64,000 nt of DNA from Leptolyngbya sp. CCY15150 (GCF_016888135.1 NZ_JACSWB010000217.1:1-64000); one strand, 5' to 3'. Positions 45,843-56,781 are shown, numbered from the stretch's first letter. Notes: generated from the sequence alone by a model not told the origin. A program made the numbers and translations.

Positions 45843-47552
45843 ATGCCATTTATGCCTAAGACGACGTCTAACCGTTCATCGGCTTGGCAGAAACTCCGCC
45901 ATGGAGACCTCACCTGTGAACAGGCGCTACAGCTCTTGGTCGATGACCAGGGCATGGTGAACCTCAGCCTGCTCGACACAGAAGTTAGCTATCGTTTTTT
46001 GCGGGAATTTCCTAACCCCAGCGCCCTACCGCCGGTGATGCCGCTACTGCTATGGCGCAATTGCTACTACCTAGGCAGCCCCATTGATCTGCCGCCCGAA
46101 ACGATTCAACAGTTAAGCGATCGCACCTTTACCAACGTCAAGATCATTGCGATCGCCGATCGCAGCTATCGTGCCTGGTACCACAGCCAAAACTTTGATC
46201 AATCGGTGATTAGTTCCGATCCGCTGATCAATCCCCTGACGGGCGAAGTGGAAACCGAGAACATTGGCGAAGTCACGGAGCTGTATTTATCCAAAGCCGC
46301 CGATCAAATCAGCCGCATTAAAACCATCATTTCTGGGGCCCTGCGCAATCGGGCTAGCGACATTCACCTAGAGCCCGTGGCGGAAGGGCTGCGGGTGCGC
46401 TACCGCATTGACGGCATCCTGCGGGATATTACCACCTTGCCCCCAGACATCAGCCGACGGGCGATTGTGGCCCTCAAGGTCATGTCAGATATGGACATTG
46501 CTGAAAGCCGCCGCCCCCAAGATGCTCGCATCGGTGAGCGCTATGCCGCCGGCAGTGACCTCAACCTCGGTCTAGATATGCGGGTCAGCACCCTGCCCTG
46601 CGTGGGCGGAGAAAAGGCCGTGATCCGACTATTGCCCAATGAAAATCCCTTCACCTGCATTGAAGAACTGGGCTTCACGCCCCAAACCCTCACCACCTAC
46701 CAAAACTGGCTACAGCAACCCCAGGGCATGGTGATTTTCACTGGCCCCACCGGCTCTGGCAAAACCAGCACCCTCTACACCAGCCTGCAAACCGTCGCCA
46801 CCGAGCATGTCAACGTGGTGACCGTGGAAGATCCGGTGGAATATGTACTGCACCGGATTACCCAAACCCAGGTGCATGAAGCAGCCGGCATGACCTTTGC
46901 GGCGGGTCTTCGAGCCATTTTGCGTCAGGATCCAGACATCATCATGGTGGGCGAAATTCGTGACCATGAAACGGCCGAAACGGCGGTACGCGCAGCTCTG
47001 ACGGGACACCTAGTCTTTACCACCCTCCATACCAACGACGCTGCCAGCGCCATCCCTCGCCTGAAAGATATTGGCCCCGACCCCGGATTGATTAGCGATG
47101 CTCTCCTAGGCATTGTGGCCCAGCGCTTGGTGCGGCGGGTTTGCCCCCATTGTTCTGCCCCGCACACGCCCTCCGATGAGGAGTTGGCCATGCTGGGTCT
47201 GACGCGATCGCAGATTAATCCTAAAACCTGGCGCAAAGGTCGCGGCTGTGCTCGATGTTTCCAGTCGGGCTATGCCGGGCGGGAAGCCATTATTGAACTG
47301 ATTGACATGGACGATACCCTGCGGCAGATCATTTATGAAGGCACGATGACCGAGCTGAATCGCTACCTGCAAGAAACTCGATTTTGCTCGTTCTACGATG
47401 CCGCGATCGCTAAGATTACTGCCGGGGCAACCACCGTGGAAGAAGTCATGCGGGTTCTGCCTCGCAGTGCGCTGCAGCGCTATCGCCCTAAACCCCTAGC
47501 AGGCGGTGCCCGACGCCATAGTCAACGCCAAGAGCAACCCTCCGTTCCTTAG
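45843..47552 (+). CDS. PilB/GspE-type secretion ATPase
   Basis: A 569-residue ATPase of the type IV pilus/type II secretion family. The N-terminal domain (about 10-110) is divergent and short. The core has RASDIHLEP, Walker A GPTGSGKTSTLY (about 300-311), VEDPVEY, a Walker B around PDIIMVGEIRD, the TTLHTNDA His box, and a tetracysteine zinc site (CPHC at about 433 and CARC at about 474). It is shorter than typical PilB and no pilT or pilC follows, so it may be the second PilB-like ATPase many cyanobacteria carry. Start ATG 45843 or 45852. Confidence 0.88.
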   Translation: MPFMPKTTSNRSSAWQKLRHGDLTCEQALQLLVDDQGMVNLSLLDTEVSYRFLREFPNPSALPPVMPLLLWRNCYYLGSPIDLPPETIQQLSDRTFTNVKIIAIADRSYRAWYHSQNFDQSVISSDPLINPLTGEVETENIGEVTELYLSKAADQISRIKTIISGALRNRASDIHLEPVAEGLRVRYRIDGILRDITTLPPDISRRAIVALKVMSDMDIAESRRPQDARIGERYAAGSDLNLGLDMRVSTLPCVGGEKAVIRLLPNENPFTCIEELGFTPQTLTTYQNWLQQPQGMVIFTGPTGSGKTSTLYTSLQTVATEHVNVVTVEDPVEYVLHRITQTQVHEAAGMTFAAGLRAILRQDPDIIMVGEIRDHETAETAVRAALTGHLVFTTLHTNDAASAIPRLKDIGPDPGLISDALLGIVAQRLVRRVCPHCSAPHTPSDEELAMLGLTRSQINPKTWRKGRGCARCFQSGYAGREAIIELIDMDDTLRQIIYEGTMTELNRYLQETRFCSFYDAAIAKITAGATTVEEVMRVLPRSALQRYRPKPLAGGARRHSQRQEQPSVP

Positions 47553-47911
47553 TACCGCCAGACAGAAGAACGAAGATAGAAGAACGACAAGGCATTCCAG
47601 AACACGCAAGGTTTCTCGCTTCAGCACCTAGGCGGGTTACTGACGCCTCAGAGGACTAGGCCCAGAGAGTTCTGAACGGCAAAGCAGGCGGCACGTCCTG
47701 TGTCACAATAAGTAACGGTAGGCGATGAGGCGATCGCTCCTTTGATGTGGAGTTGATGGGTTAAGGAATCGTGCAGATGGCCCGTTCTTGGGTCTCAGAA
47801 CCGCACTGATTCTGCCAGCCCTTGCTGATCTGCCGCCACCTTAAATTCTGGGTGTCCACTCGGTGGTCGATACCTATAGATGTAAACCTTTTTGACGGTT
47901 AATAAAGTCCT
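47553..47911. other. Intergenic region upstream of chlI
   Basis: About 360 bp with one HIP1 site and no gene. It should include the chlI promoter; no consensus box is convincing. Confidence 0.4.
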
Positions 47912-49024
47912 GTGTCTTCAACTGTTTCTGCACCTCCCGTTTCTACACCACCTCGTCGCGCTGTCTTTCCATTCACGGCCATCGTGGGTCAGGAAGAGAT
48001 GAAGTTGGCGCTGTTGCTCAACGTCATCGATCCCAAAGTTGGCGGTGTGATGATCATGGGCGATCGCGGCACTGGAAAGTCCACCACGATCCGCGCCCTA
48101 GCTGACGTACTCCCCGAGATTGAAGTAGTAGCTGACGATCCCTTCAACAGCGACCCCTACGACGCCAGCCTCATGAGCGATGAGGTGCAAGACCGGTTCA
48201 ATCGGCAGGAAGCCTTGCCTGCAGCTCGCAAAAAAGTGCCTATGGTAGACCTACCGCTGGGCGCAACTGAAGACCGAGTCTGCGGCACCATTGATATTGA
48301 AAAAGCGCTGGCGGAGGGTGTCAAAGCCTTTGAACCAGGACTGCTGGCCAAGGCCAACCGGGGCATCCTCTACGTGGATGAAGTCAACCTGCTCGATGAC
48401 CACTTGGTAGACGTGCTGCTCGACTCCGCCGCCTCGGGCTGGAATACAGTGGAGCGGGAAGGCATTTCCATTCGCCACCCGGCCAAGTTTGTCCTAGTGG
48501 GCTCCGGCAACCCCGAAGAAGGGGAACTGCGCCCCCAATTGCTCGATCGCTTCGGCATGCACGCCGAAATTCGCACGGTCAAAGATCCGGCGCTGCGGGT
48601 GCAGATTGTGGAACAGCGATCGGAATTTGACCAAGACCCCCAGGCCTTCCTCACCGACTATGCTGACGCTCAAACCGAACTCCAGCAAAAGCTCATCCAG
48701 GCCCAGCAGTTGCTCAAATCCGTCACCATCGACCACGACTTACGGGTGAATATTTCCCAAGCCTGCGCAGAGCTAGATGTGGACGGTCTCCGGGGCGATA
48801 TTGTCACCAACCGCGCCGCCAAGGCGATCGCTGCCCTGGAAGGTCGGACGGAAGTGACCGTTAACGATATTCAACGGGTGATTGTTCTCTGCCTGCGCCA
48901 CCGTCTGCGGAAAGATCCGCTAGAATCCATCGACTCGGGCTACAAGGTCAACAAAGTCTTTAGCCGCATCTTTGGCCTACCGGATCCCGATGAAGCCGCT
49001 CACCTGAATGGAGCTGTACGCTAA
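47912..49024 (+). CDS. chlI: Magnesium chelatase ATPase subunit I
   Basis: A 370-residue AAA+ subunit of magnesium chelatase, which inserts Mg into protoporphyrin IX as the first step of chlorophyll synthesis. Motifs: [20 protein letters not shown], Walker [10 protein letters not shown] (about 51-59), Walker [12 protein letters not shown] (about 151-161), and [19 protein letters not shown] with the arginine finger. The start is GTG 47912. The length is normal. ruvC starts 6 bp after its stop, so they form one transcription unit. Confidence 0.96.
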   Translation: MSSTVSAPPVSTPPRRAVFPFTAIVGQEEMKLALLLNVIDPKVGGVMIMGDRGTGKSTTIRALADVLPEIEVVADDPFNSDPYDASLMSDEVQDRFNRQEALPAARKKVPMVDLPLGATEDRVCGTIDIEKALAEGVKAFEPGLLAKANRGILYVDEVNLLDDHLVDVLLDSAASGWNTVEREGISIRHPAKFVLVGSGNPEEGELRPQLLDRFGMHAEIRTVKDPALRVQIVEQRSEFDQDPQAFLTDYADAQTELQQKLIQAQQLLKSVTIDHDLRVNISQACAELDVDGLRGDIVTNRAAKAIAALEGRTEVTVNDIQRVIVLCLRHRLRKDPLESIDSGYKVNKVFSRIFGLPDPDEAAHLNGAVR

Positions 49025-49029
49025 GCCTC

Positions 49030-49527
49030 ATGACGCGGCGCATTCTAGGACTTGATCCTGGGTTAGCCATTTTGGGGTTTGGGGCCATTGCCTGTGACGC
49101 CAGCCAAGACAGAGATGCCGCTTCTAGTATCTCTGTCTTGGATTTTGGCGTGATCCAAACACCGGCCAAAACCGCAGTGGGCGATCGCCTTTGTACCATC
49201 TATGACGACCTGCACCACCTGCTCAACCAATGGCAGCCCGATTTAGTAGCCATTGAAAAACTCTTTTTCTATCGCATGGGCAACACCATTTTGGTGGCCC
49301 AAGCCCGAGGGGTGATCATGCTCGTGCTGGCCCAGCATCAGGTGCCCTTCATAGAATTTACCCCCGCTCAAGTCAAGCAGGCGCTCACCGGCTACGGCAA
49401 TGCCGACAAGCATGAGGTACAGGAAGCCGTCGCCCGAGAGCTAGACCTCGACACCATTCCCCGTCCCGATGATGCCGCTGATGCTTTGGGATTGGCGATC
49501 GCCGCTTGGTTTCAACGGGAGGACTAA
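49030..49527 (+). CDS. ruvC: Holliday junction resolvase RuvC
   Basis: A 165-residue endonuclease with the four acidic active-site residues of RuvC: Asp in LGLDPGL (residue 7), Glu in AIEKLFF (about 75), and the two late acidic residues in [13 protein letters not shown] (about 148-152). It resolves Holliday junctions together with RuvAB. It is directly downstream of chlI with a 5-bp gap. Its stop codon overlaps the stop of the gene on the opposite strand. Confidence 0.95.
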   Translation: MTRRILGLDPGLAILGFGAIACDASQDRDAASSISVLDFGVIQTPAKTAVGDRLCTIYDDLHHLLNQWQPDLVAIEKLFFYRMGNTILVAQARGVIMLVLAQHQVPFIEFTPAQVKQALTGYGNADKHEVQEAVARELDLDTIPRPDDAADALGLAIAAWFQRED

Positions 49528-50012
49528 CCACCAGCCTTGAGCTTCACATTCAACTGCCCCGGCTTCCGGCGGGCCAGGCGCACCGTGTAGGGTAAAACGC
49601 CCACCAAGAGCGCGAACGCATCATCGGGCACTTCGGCTACGGTTTCAGGGCCAAAGTAGGTTTCAAACTGGTTGAGAATCATCTGGGCGCGCTGCAGCGG
49701 TACCGGACAGTCGGTGAACTGCTGGGTGAGGCGAATCCACTGCCGCCGAATCTTAAACGCCCGCTGCCGCGCTTCGTGATCCGGTGGGGTCAGGATAGAA
49801 AGGGTGCCCACGGGAATCAGCCGCGTGCAGTCCATATCAAACAGACCGCCGACCGCAGCCCCCGGGCCAGCAAACTCAGCATAATACTCTTTGCACAGAA
49901 TGAGACCGCCACGGCGGCGATCGTTGACCATCATCAACGTGCCGTTGTGCAGCCAGTCTAAGGAATGGCTGGAGGTCTCACCGGTTGTCGGGTCACGAGT
50001 AGCTGGTTTCAC
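49524..50012 (-). CDS. Conserved hypothetical protein
   Basis: A 162-residue soluble protein with a well-ordered look but no motif that I recognise. Segments include [26 protein letters not shown], split by short variable parts, and [25 protein letters not shown] near the end. It is tail to tail with ruvC and overlaps it by 4 bp. Composition and HIP1-adjacent codons fit the genome, so it is a resident gene. Confidence 0.7.
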   Translation of the reverse strand: MKPATRDPTTGETSSHSLDWLHNGTLMMVNDRRRGGLILCKEYYAEFAGPGAAVGGLFDMDCTRLIPVGTLSILTPPDHEARQRAFKIRRQWIRLTQQFTDCPVPLQRAQMILNQFETYFGPETVAEVPDDAFALLVGVLPYTVRLARRKPGQLNVKLKAGG

Positions 50013-50387
50013 GGCACGTTACAAAGGAGTCCAAAACGGACAAAACAGCATAGGTCTGACTCCCGGTCTGTTGCAGACTATCAGCCCACTCATCGCCCAT
50101 CTCTGATATCGGGAATATCGGAAGCTCCAGGATCGTTAGCAGGATTGTTAGGCTGAATGCCCTGATCCGCCGGGAAAAGATTGGGAACAACCGGTTGCGG
50201 GTCTTCAGAGAAGTGGCGTGGGGCAATCTAGATAGCTACAGACGATCGGGGTTCAGAGCGATCGCCCCCATCTTAAGATATCTACGGGTACCCAAGGCGA
50301 GCTCAGCTAACTTTCTAGGCAACCCTGGATCTTTTCCCAGCATCCCATATTTTCCAACGTGACGGAGGGGTTCATCCCACAGGATCA
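50013..50387. other. Divergent intergenic region
   Basis: About 375 bp between two divergent genes. A minus-strand open frame (50226-49993) overlaps the start of the hypothetical gene in another frame and is not gene-like. No regulatory motif recognised. Confidence 0.4.
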
Positions 50388-51224
50388 ATGCAAACAGTCA
50401 CCATTCTCGGTTGTGGATACGTCGGGCAAGCGATCGCTCCCGTCTTCACCCAGGGGGGCTACCGAGTTACAGCCACCACCACTCGTGCAGAGCGGGTTCC
50501 AGAGCTAGAGGCGATCGCCCACCAGGTTCACGTCGTGCGGGGCCATGAGCGGGAACGCCTTGCTCAGATCCTAACCGATCAACAAACCCTGGTGCTCACC
50601 CTGGGAGCAGCGCGCGCCGATGCCTATGCCGACACCTATTTGGGTACCGCCCAAGTGCTCGCCGATCTGCTGCCCAGCTTGCCCCAGCTCACCCAGGTGA
50701 TCTACACCGGCAGCTACGCGGTCTATGGCGATCGCCAGGGAGCTTGGGTAGACGAAGCCACGGCGATCGCCCCCAGCACCGACAACGGCAAGATTCTGGC
50801 CGACACCGAACAGATTCTCCTCTCCATCGCCACAGACCAGCGCCGAGTCTGCATCTTTCGCCTAGGCGGCATCTACGGCCCCGGTCGATCCCTGGTGAGA
50901 ATTTTTCAGCGGGCAGCAGGCACCACCCGACCCGGCACAGGCGAGGACGCCAGCAACTGGATTCACCTAGACGACATTGTGGGAGCGATCGCCTTGGCCC
51001 AGGAGCAGGGTTTCCAAGGCATCTACAATCTTGTGCAGGATTCGCCCACCACCGTCAAGCAGTTGATTGACCTCGTCTGTCAGCGTCACCAACTGCCCCC
51101 CGTCACCTGGGATGCCAGTCAAGCCAGCACCCGTCCCTACAATGCTCGGGTGTCTAATCAAAAACTGAAGGATGCTGGCTACAGCTTTCAGCACGCCACA
51201 TTGGAGGCAGGGCTGGTCTTGTAG
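50388..51224 (+). CDS. NAD(P)-binding SDR-type epimerase-like protein
   Basis: A 278-residue protein of the extended SDR superfamily, close in form to E. coli YeeZ. The Rossmann motif is VTILGCGYVGQAI at the N-terminus. Other segments are VIYTGSYAVYGD, where the active-site region is expected, and FRLGGIYGPGRSL and DASNWIHLDDIVGAI, typical for epimerases. Substrate is unknown. It converges with the hydrolase gene on the other strand; the two coding regions overlap by 37 bp at their ends. Confidence 0.85.
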   Translation: MQTVTILGCGYVGQAIAPVFTQGGYRVTATTTRAERVPELEAIAHQVHVVRGHERERLAQILTDQQTLVLTLGAARADAYADTYLGTAQVLADLLPSLPQLTQVIYTGSYAVYGDRQGAWVDEATAIAPSTDNGKILADTEQILLSIATDQRRVCIFRLGGIYGPGRSLVRIFQRAAGTTRPGTGEDASNWIHLDDIVGAIALAQEQGFQGIYNLVQDSPTTVKQLIDLVCQRHQLPPVTWDASQASTRPYNARVSNQKLKDAGYSFQHATLEAGLVL

Positions 51225-52120
51225 GTATCTAGACCGGCGTTTGGGTAATGGGAGCGCAGCCACTGGATCAAAGCAGCCCGGTAGCGATCGCCCCCCACCT
51301 CCGCCACATTGTTGTGGTCAGCTCCAGGAATCCAGACCAGCTCCGCCGGAGCTGCCGTCGCGTCATGCAGGACGGCGCTGAGCTCGGAAGGCACCACTGG
51401 ATCCGCCGTCCCGTGGATATAGATCACCGGAGACTGCAGCGATCGCACCTTGGTGAGGGAATCAAAGCGTTGGGTCAAAATCCAATCGATGGGAAACAGG
51501 CGATCGTAGACCGTGGCGCGGGTGACCATCTCCCGCATGGAGGTAAAGGAACTTTCGATCACCAAACCACCAGCATCGGGATGGCGCGTGGCCAGTTCAA
51601 TGGCGATCGCACCGCCCAGGGAATGACCATAGAGCACCATCTGCTCCGGTGCAATCTGGCGCTGGTCGGTGAGGTAATGCCAGGCGCGATCGGCATCGTC
51701 ATACACCCGTTGCTCACTGGGAAACCCACCAGAACTTTCACCATAGCCTCGGTAGTCGATCATGAAGACCGAAAGACCCAGGGCATGGAACCGCCCCGCC
51801 GCATCCACATTAGCTCCCATATTGATGCCATTGCCATGGAGGTAGAGCACCGTGGGAGCTTGGGGGCGATCGCTCGGTATCCACCAGCCCTGCACCCATT
51901 CCCGACCCTGATCATAGGGCAACTGGATTACGTCGTAGGCCAGGCCTAGGTCAGCCGGCGTACGGGTCACCGTTGGCGATGGATGAAAGATCAGTCGGCG
52001 CTGGTAGGCAAACAGCAGCAGCATCAAGGCTCCATATAGCCCAGCTACCCCAACAGCACCACCACCCACTACCGGCAGCAGGCTCAGGAGATCAACCATG
52101 GCAATCGACCCGATAAACAT
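51188..52120 (-). CDS. Membrane-anchored alpha/beta hydrolase
   Basis: A 310-residue hydrolase with an N-terminal membrane helix (about 12-38) and an alpha/beta fold. The oxyanion segment is LYLHGNGINMG, the nucleophile elbow is GHSLGGAIA (about 162-170), the acid is in YIHGTADPVVP, and a histidine occurs in IPGADHNNV. It resembles the ABHD13/BEM46-type serine hydrolases. Substrate is unknown. The start could also be ATG 52099. It follows gatA, which is 27 bp upstream of the window position of its start on the same strand. Confidence 0.82.
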   Translation of the reverse strand: MFIGSIAMVDLLSLLPVVGGGAVGVAGLYGALMLLLFAYQRRLIFHPSPTVTRTPADLGLAYDVIQLPYDQGREWVQGWWIPSDRPQAPTVLYLHGNGINMGANVDAAGRFHALGLSVFMIDYRGYGESSGGFPSEQRVYDDADRAWHYLTDQRQIAPEQMVLYGHSLGGAIAIELATRHPDAGGLVIESSFTSMREMVTRATVYDRLFPIDWILTQRFDSLTKVRSLQSPVIYIHGTADPVVPSELSAVLHDATAAPAELVWIPGADHNNVAEVGGDRYRAALIQWLRSHYPNAGLDTYKTSPASNVAC

Positions 52121-52147
52121 CTGGATACAGGATACCCGCGATCGCCC

Positions 52148-53611
52148 CTAAGCAACCGTATCCAAAGATGGACGACGTTTGTGCCAATCCGTGGCCTGCT
52201 CATAGGCATAGGCAACCTGCAGCAGCGATGCTTCTTGCAGAACATTGCCAATCAACTGCAGACCAATGGGCATCCCTTGGGCATCCCAACCGCAGGGTAG
52301 GCTTAGGGCCGGTAGCCCCGCCAGGTTCACCGGAATGGTCATCAAGTCCGACAGATACATGCTGATGGGATCATCTACCTTTTCCCCAGCCTTGAAGGCG
52401 GTTGTCGGTGCCGTGGGGCAGACCAACACGTCCACCTGGTCAAACGCCCGCTCAAAGTCTTGCTTAATTAAGGTGCGCACCTTCTGAGCCTTGAGGTAGT
52501 AGGCGTCGTAATAGCCAGCAGACAGGGCATAGGTGCCGATCATGATCCGGCGCTTCACCTCGGGGCCAAAGCCCTCTGCCCGCGTTTTGGCATACATCGA
52601 GATCAGGTTATCGCCTTCATCACTCCGAAACCCATACTTCACCCCGTCGTAGCGAGCCAGGTTGGCCGACGCTTCCGACGGCGCAATGATGTAGTAGGTC
52701 GGCAGCCCATAGCGGAACTTAGGACAGGAAATTTCAACGACCTCCGCCCCCATGGCCTGCAGTTGCTGCACCGCCGCCTGCACCGCCTCAGCCACCACTG
52801 GATCGAGCCCTTCACCAAAGGTTTCTTGGATAATGCCAACCCTGGTACCGGGCTTCAGCTCTGGGGTTAAACCCGCCGTATAGCTAGGAACGTCTACCTT
52901 CAGACTGGTCGCATCTTGGGGATCATAGCCAGCGATCGCTTCCAGCAAAATCGCCGCATCTTCCACCGTGCGCCCGAAGGGGCCAATCTGATCCAACGAA
53001 GATGCATAGGCCACCAGCCCATAGCGAGACACCCGCCCATAGGTAGGCTTCATGCCCACCACACCGCAGAAGGACGCAGGCTGACGAATAGAGCCCCCCG
53101 TATCCGACCCAAGGGACACCACACATTCACCCGCCGCCACCGCCGCCGCCGAACCGCCGGAGGAACCGCCAGGCACCCGTTCCAGATCCCAAGGATTGGC
53201 CGTTAGTTGATAGGCCGAGTTTTCCGTCGAGCTACCCATGGCAAACTCATCCATGTTGGTTTTACCCATCATGATGGCTCCGGCATCCGTCAGCTTTTGG
53301 GTCACCGTAGACTCGTAGGGCGGCACAAACTGCTGCAAAATCCGCGATCCGCAGGTGGTGGGAATTCCCTGGGTGCAAAGATTATCTTTGATGCCCATAG
53401 GAATACCCGCCAAGAGCCCTAGGGTTTCCCCAGCAGCCAGTTGGCGATCGACCTGCTTGGCGCGTTCTAGGGCTAGCTCAGCCGTGATGTGCAAAAAGCT
53501 ATGAAGCTGGGGCTCTAAAGCTGTGATCCGATCCAGGGCATCCTGGGTAATCTCAACAGCCGATCGCTCCTTACGGATGAGTTGATGGTGCAACTCGCGG
53601 ATGAATGACAT
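52148..53611 (-). CDS. gatA: Glutamyl-tRNA(Gln) amidotransferase subunit A
   Basis: A 487-residue amidase-signature enzyme, the glutaminase subunit of GatCAB. The Ser-Ser-Lys triad is visible: Lys in MGIKDN (about 73-78), the glycine/serine-rich [13 protein letters not shown] (about 146-158), and [11 protein letters not shown] with the nucleophile serine. It releases ammonia from glutamine for amidation of Glu-tRNA(Gln). Length and start fit GatA exactly. gatC lies 15 kb away in this window. Confidence 0.96.
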   Translation of the reverse strand: MSFIRELHHQLIRKERSAVEITQDALDRITALEPQLHSFLHITAELALERAKQVDRQLAAGETLGLLAGIPMGIKDNLCTQGIPTTCGSRILQQFVPPYESTVTQKLTDAGAIMMGKTNMDEFAMGSSTENSAYQLTANPWDLERVPGGSSGGSAAAVAAGECVVSLGSDTGGSIRQPASFCGVVGMKPTYGRVSRYGLVAYASSLDQIGPFGRTVEDAAILLEAIAGYDPQDATSLKVDVPSYTAGLTPELKPGTRVGIIQETFGEGLDPVVAEAVQAAVQQLQAMGAEVVEISCPKFRYGLPTYYIIAPSEASANLARYDGVKYGFRSDEGDNLISMYAKTRAEGFGPEVKRRIMIGTYALSAGYYDAYYLKAQKVRTLIKQDFERAFDQVDVLVCPTAPTTAFKAGEKVDDPISMYLSDLMTIPVNLAGLPALSLPCGWDAQGMPIGLQLIGNVLQEASLLQVAYAYEQATDWHKRRPSLDTVA

Positions 53612-53837
53612 GAACTAACCTCACGAAGCGGATAATGGAATACTTTAACGCTACCCTCAATGAAGCTGGTGCAGGCAAATGATGCGCAAGCCAACCTAGA
53701 GGGCGATCGCCCCAGGTCAGGACAATCCTAGCGATACCGACAGGGGACATCACAGGCTCTAGTTCAGCCATGATGAATGAACTAGCAGACCGTTCCCTAG
53801 CTTATCAATCCCAGGTGTACTCTGTCTGAATATTCCC

Positions 53838-55550
53838 CTAACTGGATGAGAGATAAGACCAAAACTGGGGACGCAGGGTCTGTCGTTTGGTGTTGGTAGC
53901 ACAGTGGACATTGCCGTGGTTGGCCTGGTAGGGAGTGTCATCTACAAACTCAACCCGAATTCTAGCCTGGGCTAAGCGCTGGCGAATCACCCGTTGAATG
54001 TAGTCTTCGCCATTCACCAGCGGCGCGTGGGGATCGCCTAGGATCAGCGTACCGTTGATAAAGACCGAGTTCACCGAATTCGACCAGAGCGTAGAAGCAT
54101 TGCGCAGCCCCGTAAACACCACCGGCAAGCGAATAATCCGATCCTCATCAATCTTCAGGTCTTGCTTCACCATACGGATGATGCGATCGAGCACAGAGCG
54201 CTGCATCCGTGAGCTGATCGAACGATAGGTTTCTAGGGCTTCATTAACGGTGATCGGCGGTTCCCCAATCCATTCCTCCCCTGCTCCCTGGGATCGCAAG
54301 TCCTGCAATAGTTTAATCCCGTCTTCCATGTCGTGAACCAGCACATAGGGCTGCCCCTCGGGAGCCGGAACGAAGCTAATCAGTTCATCTACATGCTTAA
54401 TCAGCAGCCAAGAGGTATCCAGCCATAGGGGCGTTTGCACCCCCTGCCGCCGCAGGAAATCTACGACCATCGGGTGCATCTCAACCCCGGTTTTGGTGTT
54501 GCGACCATAGTACGATCGCCCTAGGGGAAACCCCTCAATCGGCGGCGTCACCTCCAGATTGCCAAACCAGTCGGCCAGCTCATCCGCCACATTTAGATTG
54601 CGCGGCTCACCCACGGTGATATAACCAACATCGGGGCCCAGCAAGGTTTTGGGATATTGTTCATCGTCTCGATTGGCGCGTAGTACCACATGCATCCCTG
54701 GATGCCCTGGTATTTCCTGGTAGCCAATTTCCATCATGTCCTGGGTCCACATGTCCTGCCAGTTGTCGCTTTCATACTCATGCAGGGTCACGCCCAATCG
54801 CGGCAGAATGCGCTCTAGCTGCGATCGCATTCGGTCGTTCTCGTAGTAGCCTACGCCGATATAAAGATCCGTGGTGCGGGCAGAATTGGGCAGCATCAGC
54901 CAGGGAGCCACCCGCAAGGCGATCGCATCGGTGGCGATCGCTCGGCGTTTTTCATCCTGCAGACGCACGGTTAGACGCGTTAGCCCAGACCAATTAGTTT
55001 CAGCAAATTGCTTCGCCTCAATCCCCAGCGTTAGCACAATGGGATCATTCATCTGGGAGCTTCTAGGCGGAACCGTTAAGGGCACTGGACGACTGAGATC
55101 AAGGAACTGCCATTGATCGTCCACGCGCTGGAATAGGTTGACGGCCAGACGCGACTCCAGATTCACGTCAACCCACAACTCTGAGGAGGAGGATAGTTGC
55201 CCAGGCGTGAGGGTAATGGTGGCGATCGCTAAATCCTGTTCATCCGCCGGGCCATTCACCACCGTATCCGCTGCATCAGCGATGCCGTTGCCGTCATCAT
55301 CATCCACATTGGCCAAGATCAACATCCCAGACTCCCAAGTCCACAGATGGCGATCGCGCCTATCATCCCTAGACAGTCTGCCATCCCGATTGGTATCGCC
55401 CGCCACCACTAAGGGAGTATCTGGGCGCGCAAGACGAGCACTCAATGGACTCCAAACACAGGTATGCAGCAACACGAGCAGTAGTGCCAACATACCGCCC
55501 AGACAAGCCATGCGTATCCAGGGTCTTCGCCTTCGTCGTCGTCGCCGCAT
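53838..55550 (-). CDS. Protein-arginine deiminase (PAD) homologue, membrane-anchored
   Basis: A 570-residue protein. After an Arg-rich start and one membrane helix (about 14-34) comes a PAD middle domain with calcium-site acid clusters (GDTNRDGRLS, NVDDDDGNGI, ADEQDLA), then a PAD catalytic domain. The active-site residues of vertebrate PADs can all be aligned: D271 in TQDMME, H386 and D388 in KHVDELISFVP, and C550 in HGNVHCATN. It should convert peptidyl-arginine to citrulline, probably with calcium. The PAD N-domain is missing and the anchor takes its place, so it likely acts outside the cytoplasm. It stands alone. Composition matches the genome. Confidence 0.9.
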   Translation of the reverse strand: MRRRRRRRRPWIRMACLGGMLALLLVLLHTCVWSPLSARLARPDTPLVVAGDTNRDGRLSRDDRRDRHLWTWESGMLILANVDDDDGNGIADAADTVVNGPADEQDLAIATITLTPGQLSSSSELWVDVNLESRLAVNLFQRVDDQWQFLDLSRPVPLTVPPRSSQMNDPIVLTLGIEAKQFAETNWSGLTRLTVRLQDEKRRAIATDAIALRVAPWLMLPNSARTTDLYIGVGYYENDRMRSQLERILPRLGVTLHEYESDNWQDMWTQDMMEIGYQEIPGHPGMHVVLRANRDDEQYPKTLLGPDVGYITVGEPRNLNVADELADWFGNLEVTPPIEGFPLGRSYYGRNTKTGVEMHPMVVDFLRRQGVQTPLWLDTSWLLIKHVDELISFVPAPEGQPYVLVHDMEDGIKLLQDLRSQGAGEEWIGEPPITVNEALETYRSISSRMQRSVLDRIIRMVKQDLKIDEDRIIRLPVVFTGLRNASTLWSNSVNSVFINGTLILGDPHAPLVNGEDYIQRVIRQRLAQARIRVEFVDDTPYQANHGNVHCATNTKRQTLRPQFWSYLSSS

Positions 55551-55947
55551 CTCAATCCTTATATCCAGACGTTAGCATCGCCAAGCCAGCTCTTCATACT
55601 AGCCTGCCGTACTGACCGCAATCCATGGCAGGCTAAGCTAAACGGCGCTTCTCAGTATGAACATCTTGCCCGAGCTTGTCGATAACAGTGTCAATAGCTT
55701 TACTGGAAAAGCTTATTCTTTCAGTCAGAACTTAGCAGATCGGACAAGCTGCTAGTTGACATCCTTCTCGCTGCAAGCAGACGAGAATTCCTAAGACTCA
55801 CGACTTAGGATAAACGGAGATTTGGAGCATTGCCACTACATCTAGTGATCCCTAAGGGATAATGGCATAGATAACACCCTATCGTCCTCTCCTGATTGGC
55901 CTATCTCAAAACCCTTCATCCATGCGCCCATCCCAGCCCACAGAACG
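55551..55947. other. Divergent intergenic region
   Basis: About 400 bp upstream of both the PAD gene and the hydrolase gene at 55948. It is relatively AT-rich in the middle. No gene or defined motif seen. Confidence 0.4.
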
Positions 55948-56781
55948 ATGCCCATAGCCCTTAATGTGCATATTGCAGGTCAAGGATTTCCGATCCTATG
56001 TCTCCACGGCCACCCTGGCTCTAGCCGCTGCATGGAGGTGTTTACGCAACCCCTATCGCAGCAATTTCAGATGATTGCACCCGATCTGCGAGGCTATGGA
56101 GGCAGTCCAGCTCACCATGCCTTTACCATGCAGGATCATCTAGCCGACCTGCATCAGTTACTCGATCAGCTTAATATCGATCGCTATATCGCTTTGGGCT
56201 GGTCGCTGGGGGGCATTTTAGCGATGGAACTAGCGCTGTCTCACGGCGATCGCCTGGCTGGACTGATCTTGGTGGCCACAGCGGCCCATCCTCGCAGCAA
56301 TCATCCGCCGGTGAGATGGATGGAGGTGGCGAATACGGGAATTGCCTCAATCGTGAATCGCCTTGTTCCTGGCTGGCAGTGGAACATTGACACCTTTGGA
56401 CGGCGATCGCTCTACCAATATCTCATTCAGCGGCATACGCCCAGCACCTACCAATACCTTGCCGATGCCGCCCTCAGTGCGTATCTACAAACCTCACGCC
56501 ACGCGACCGCAGCTCTCAACCAAGCGATTCGCTCGGGCTACAATCGCACAGCAGATCTATCCTCTATTGCATGCCCCGCCTTAGTTCTAGCCGGAGAATG
56601 CGATCGCCACATCATGGCTAGCGCCAGCGCTGAAACAGCCCAACAGCTGCAGCAAGGGCAATTTCAGCAATACCCCAATACGGCGCACCTTTTTCCTTGG
56701 GAAGTTCCGCAGGACATGATCACAGATATCCAAGCCTGGCTAGCCGATCTCCAGATCCACCCTGCAGACCCGCCTGGCTAG
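55948..56781 (+). CDS. Alpha/beta hydrolase
   Basis: A 277-residue soluble hydrolase with the oxyanion motif LCLHGHPGSSR, the elbow GWSLGGILA (Ser near 93), a late acid in LAGECDRHI and a His in NTAHLFPWE. It is similar to haloperoxidase or esterase-type enzymes, but the substrate is unknown. No operon partner is visible. Confidence 0.85.
   Translation: MPIALNVHIAGQGFPILCLHGHPGSSRCMEVFTQPLSQQFQMIAPDLRGYGGSPAHHAFTMQDHLADLHQLLDQLNIDRYIALGWSLGGILAMELALSHGDRLAGLILVATAAHPRSNHPPVRWMEVANTGIASIVNRLVPGWQWNIDTFGRRSLYQYLIQRHTPSTYQYLADAALSAYLQTSRHATAALNQAIRSGYNRTADLSSIACPALVLAGECDRHIMASASAETAQQLQQGQFQQYPNTAHLFPWEVPQDMITDIQAWLADLQIHPADPPG

Noticed and set aside
49993-50226. 77-codon minus-strand frame
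   Set aside because: It overlaps the start of the hypothetical gene at 49524-50012 in another frame and has no gene-like features.
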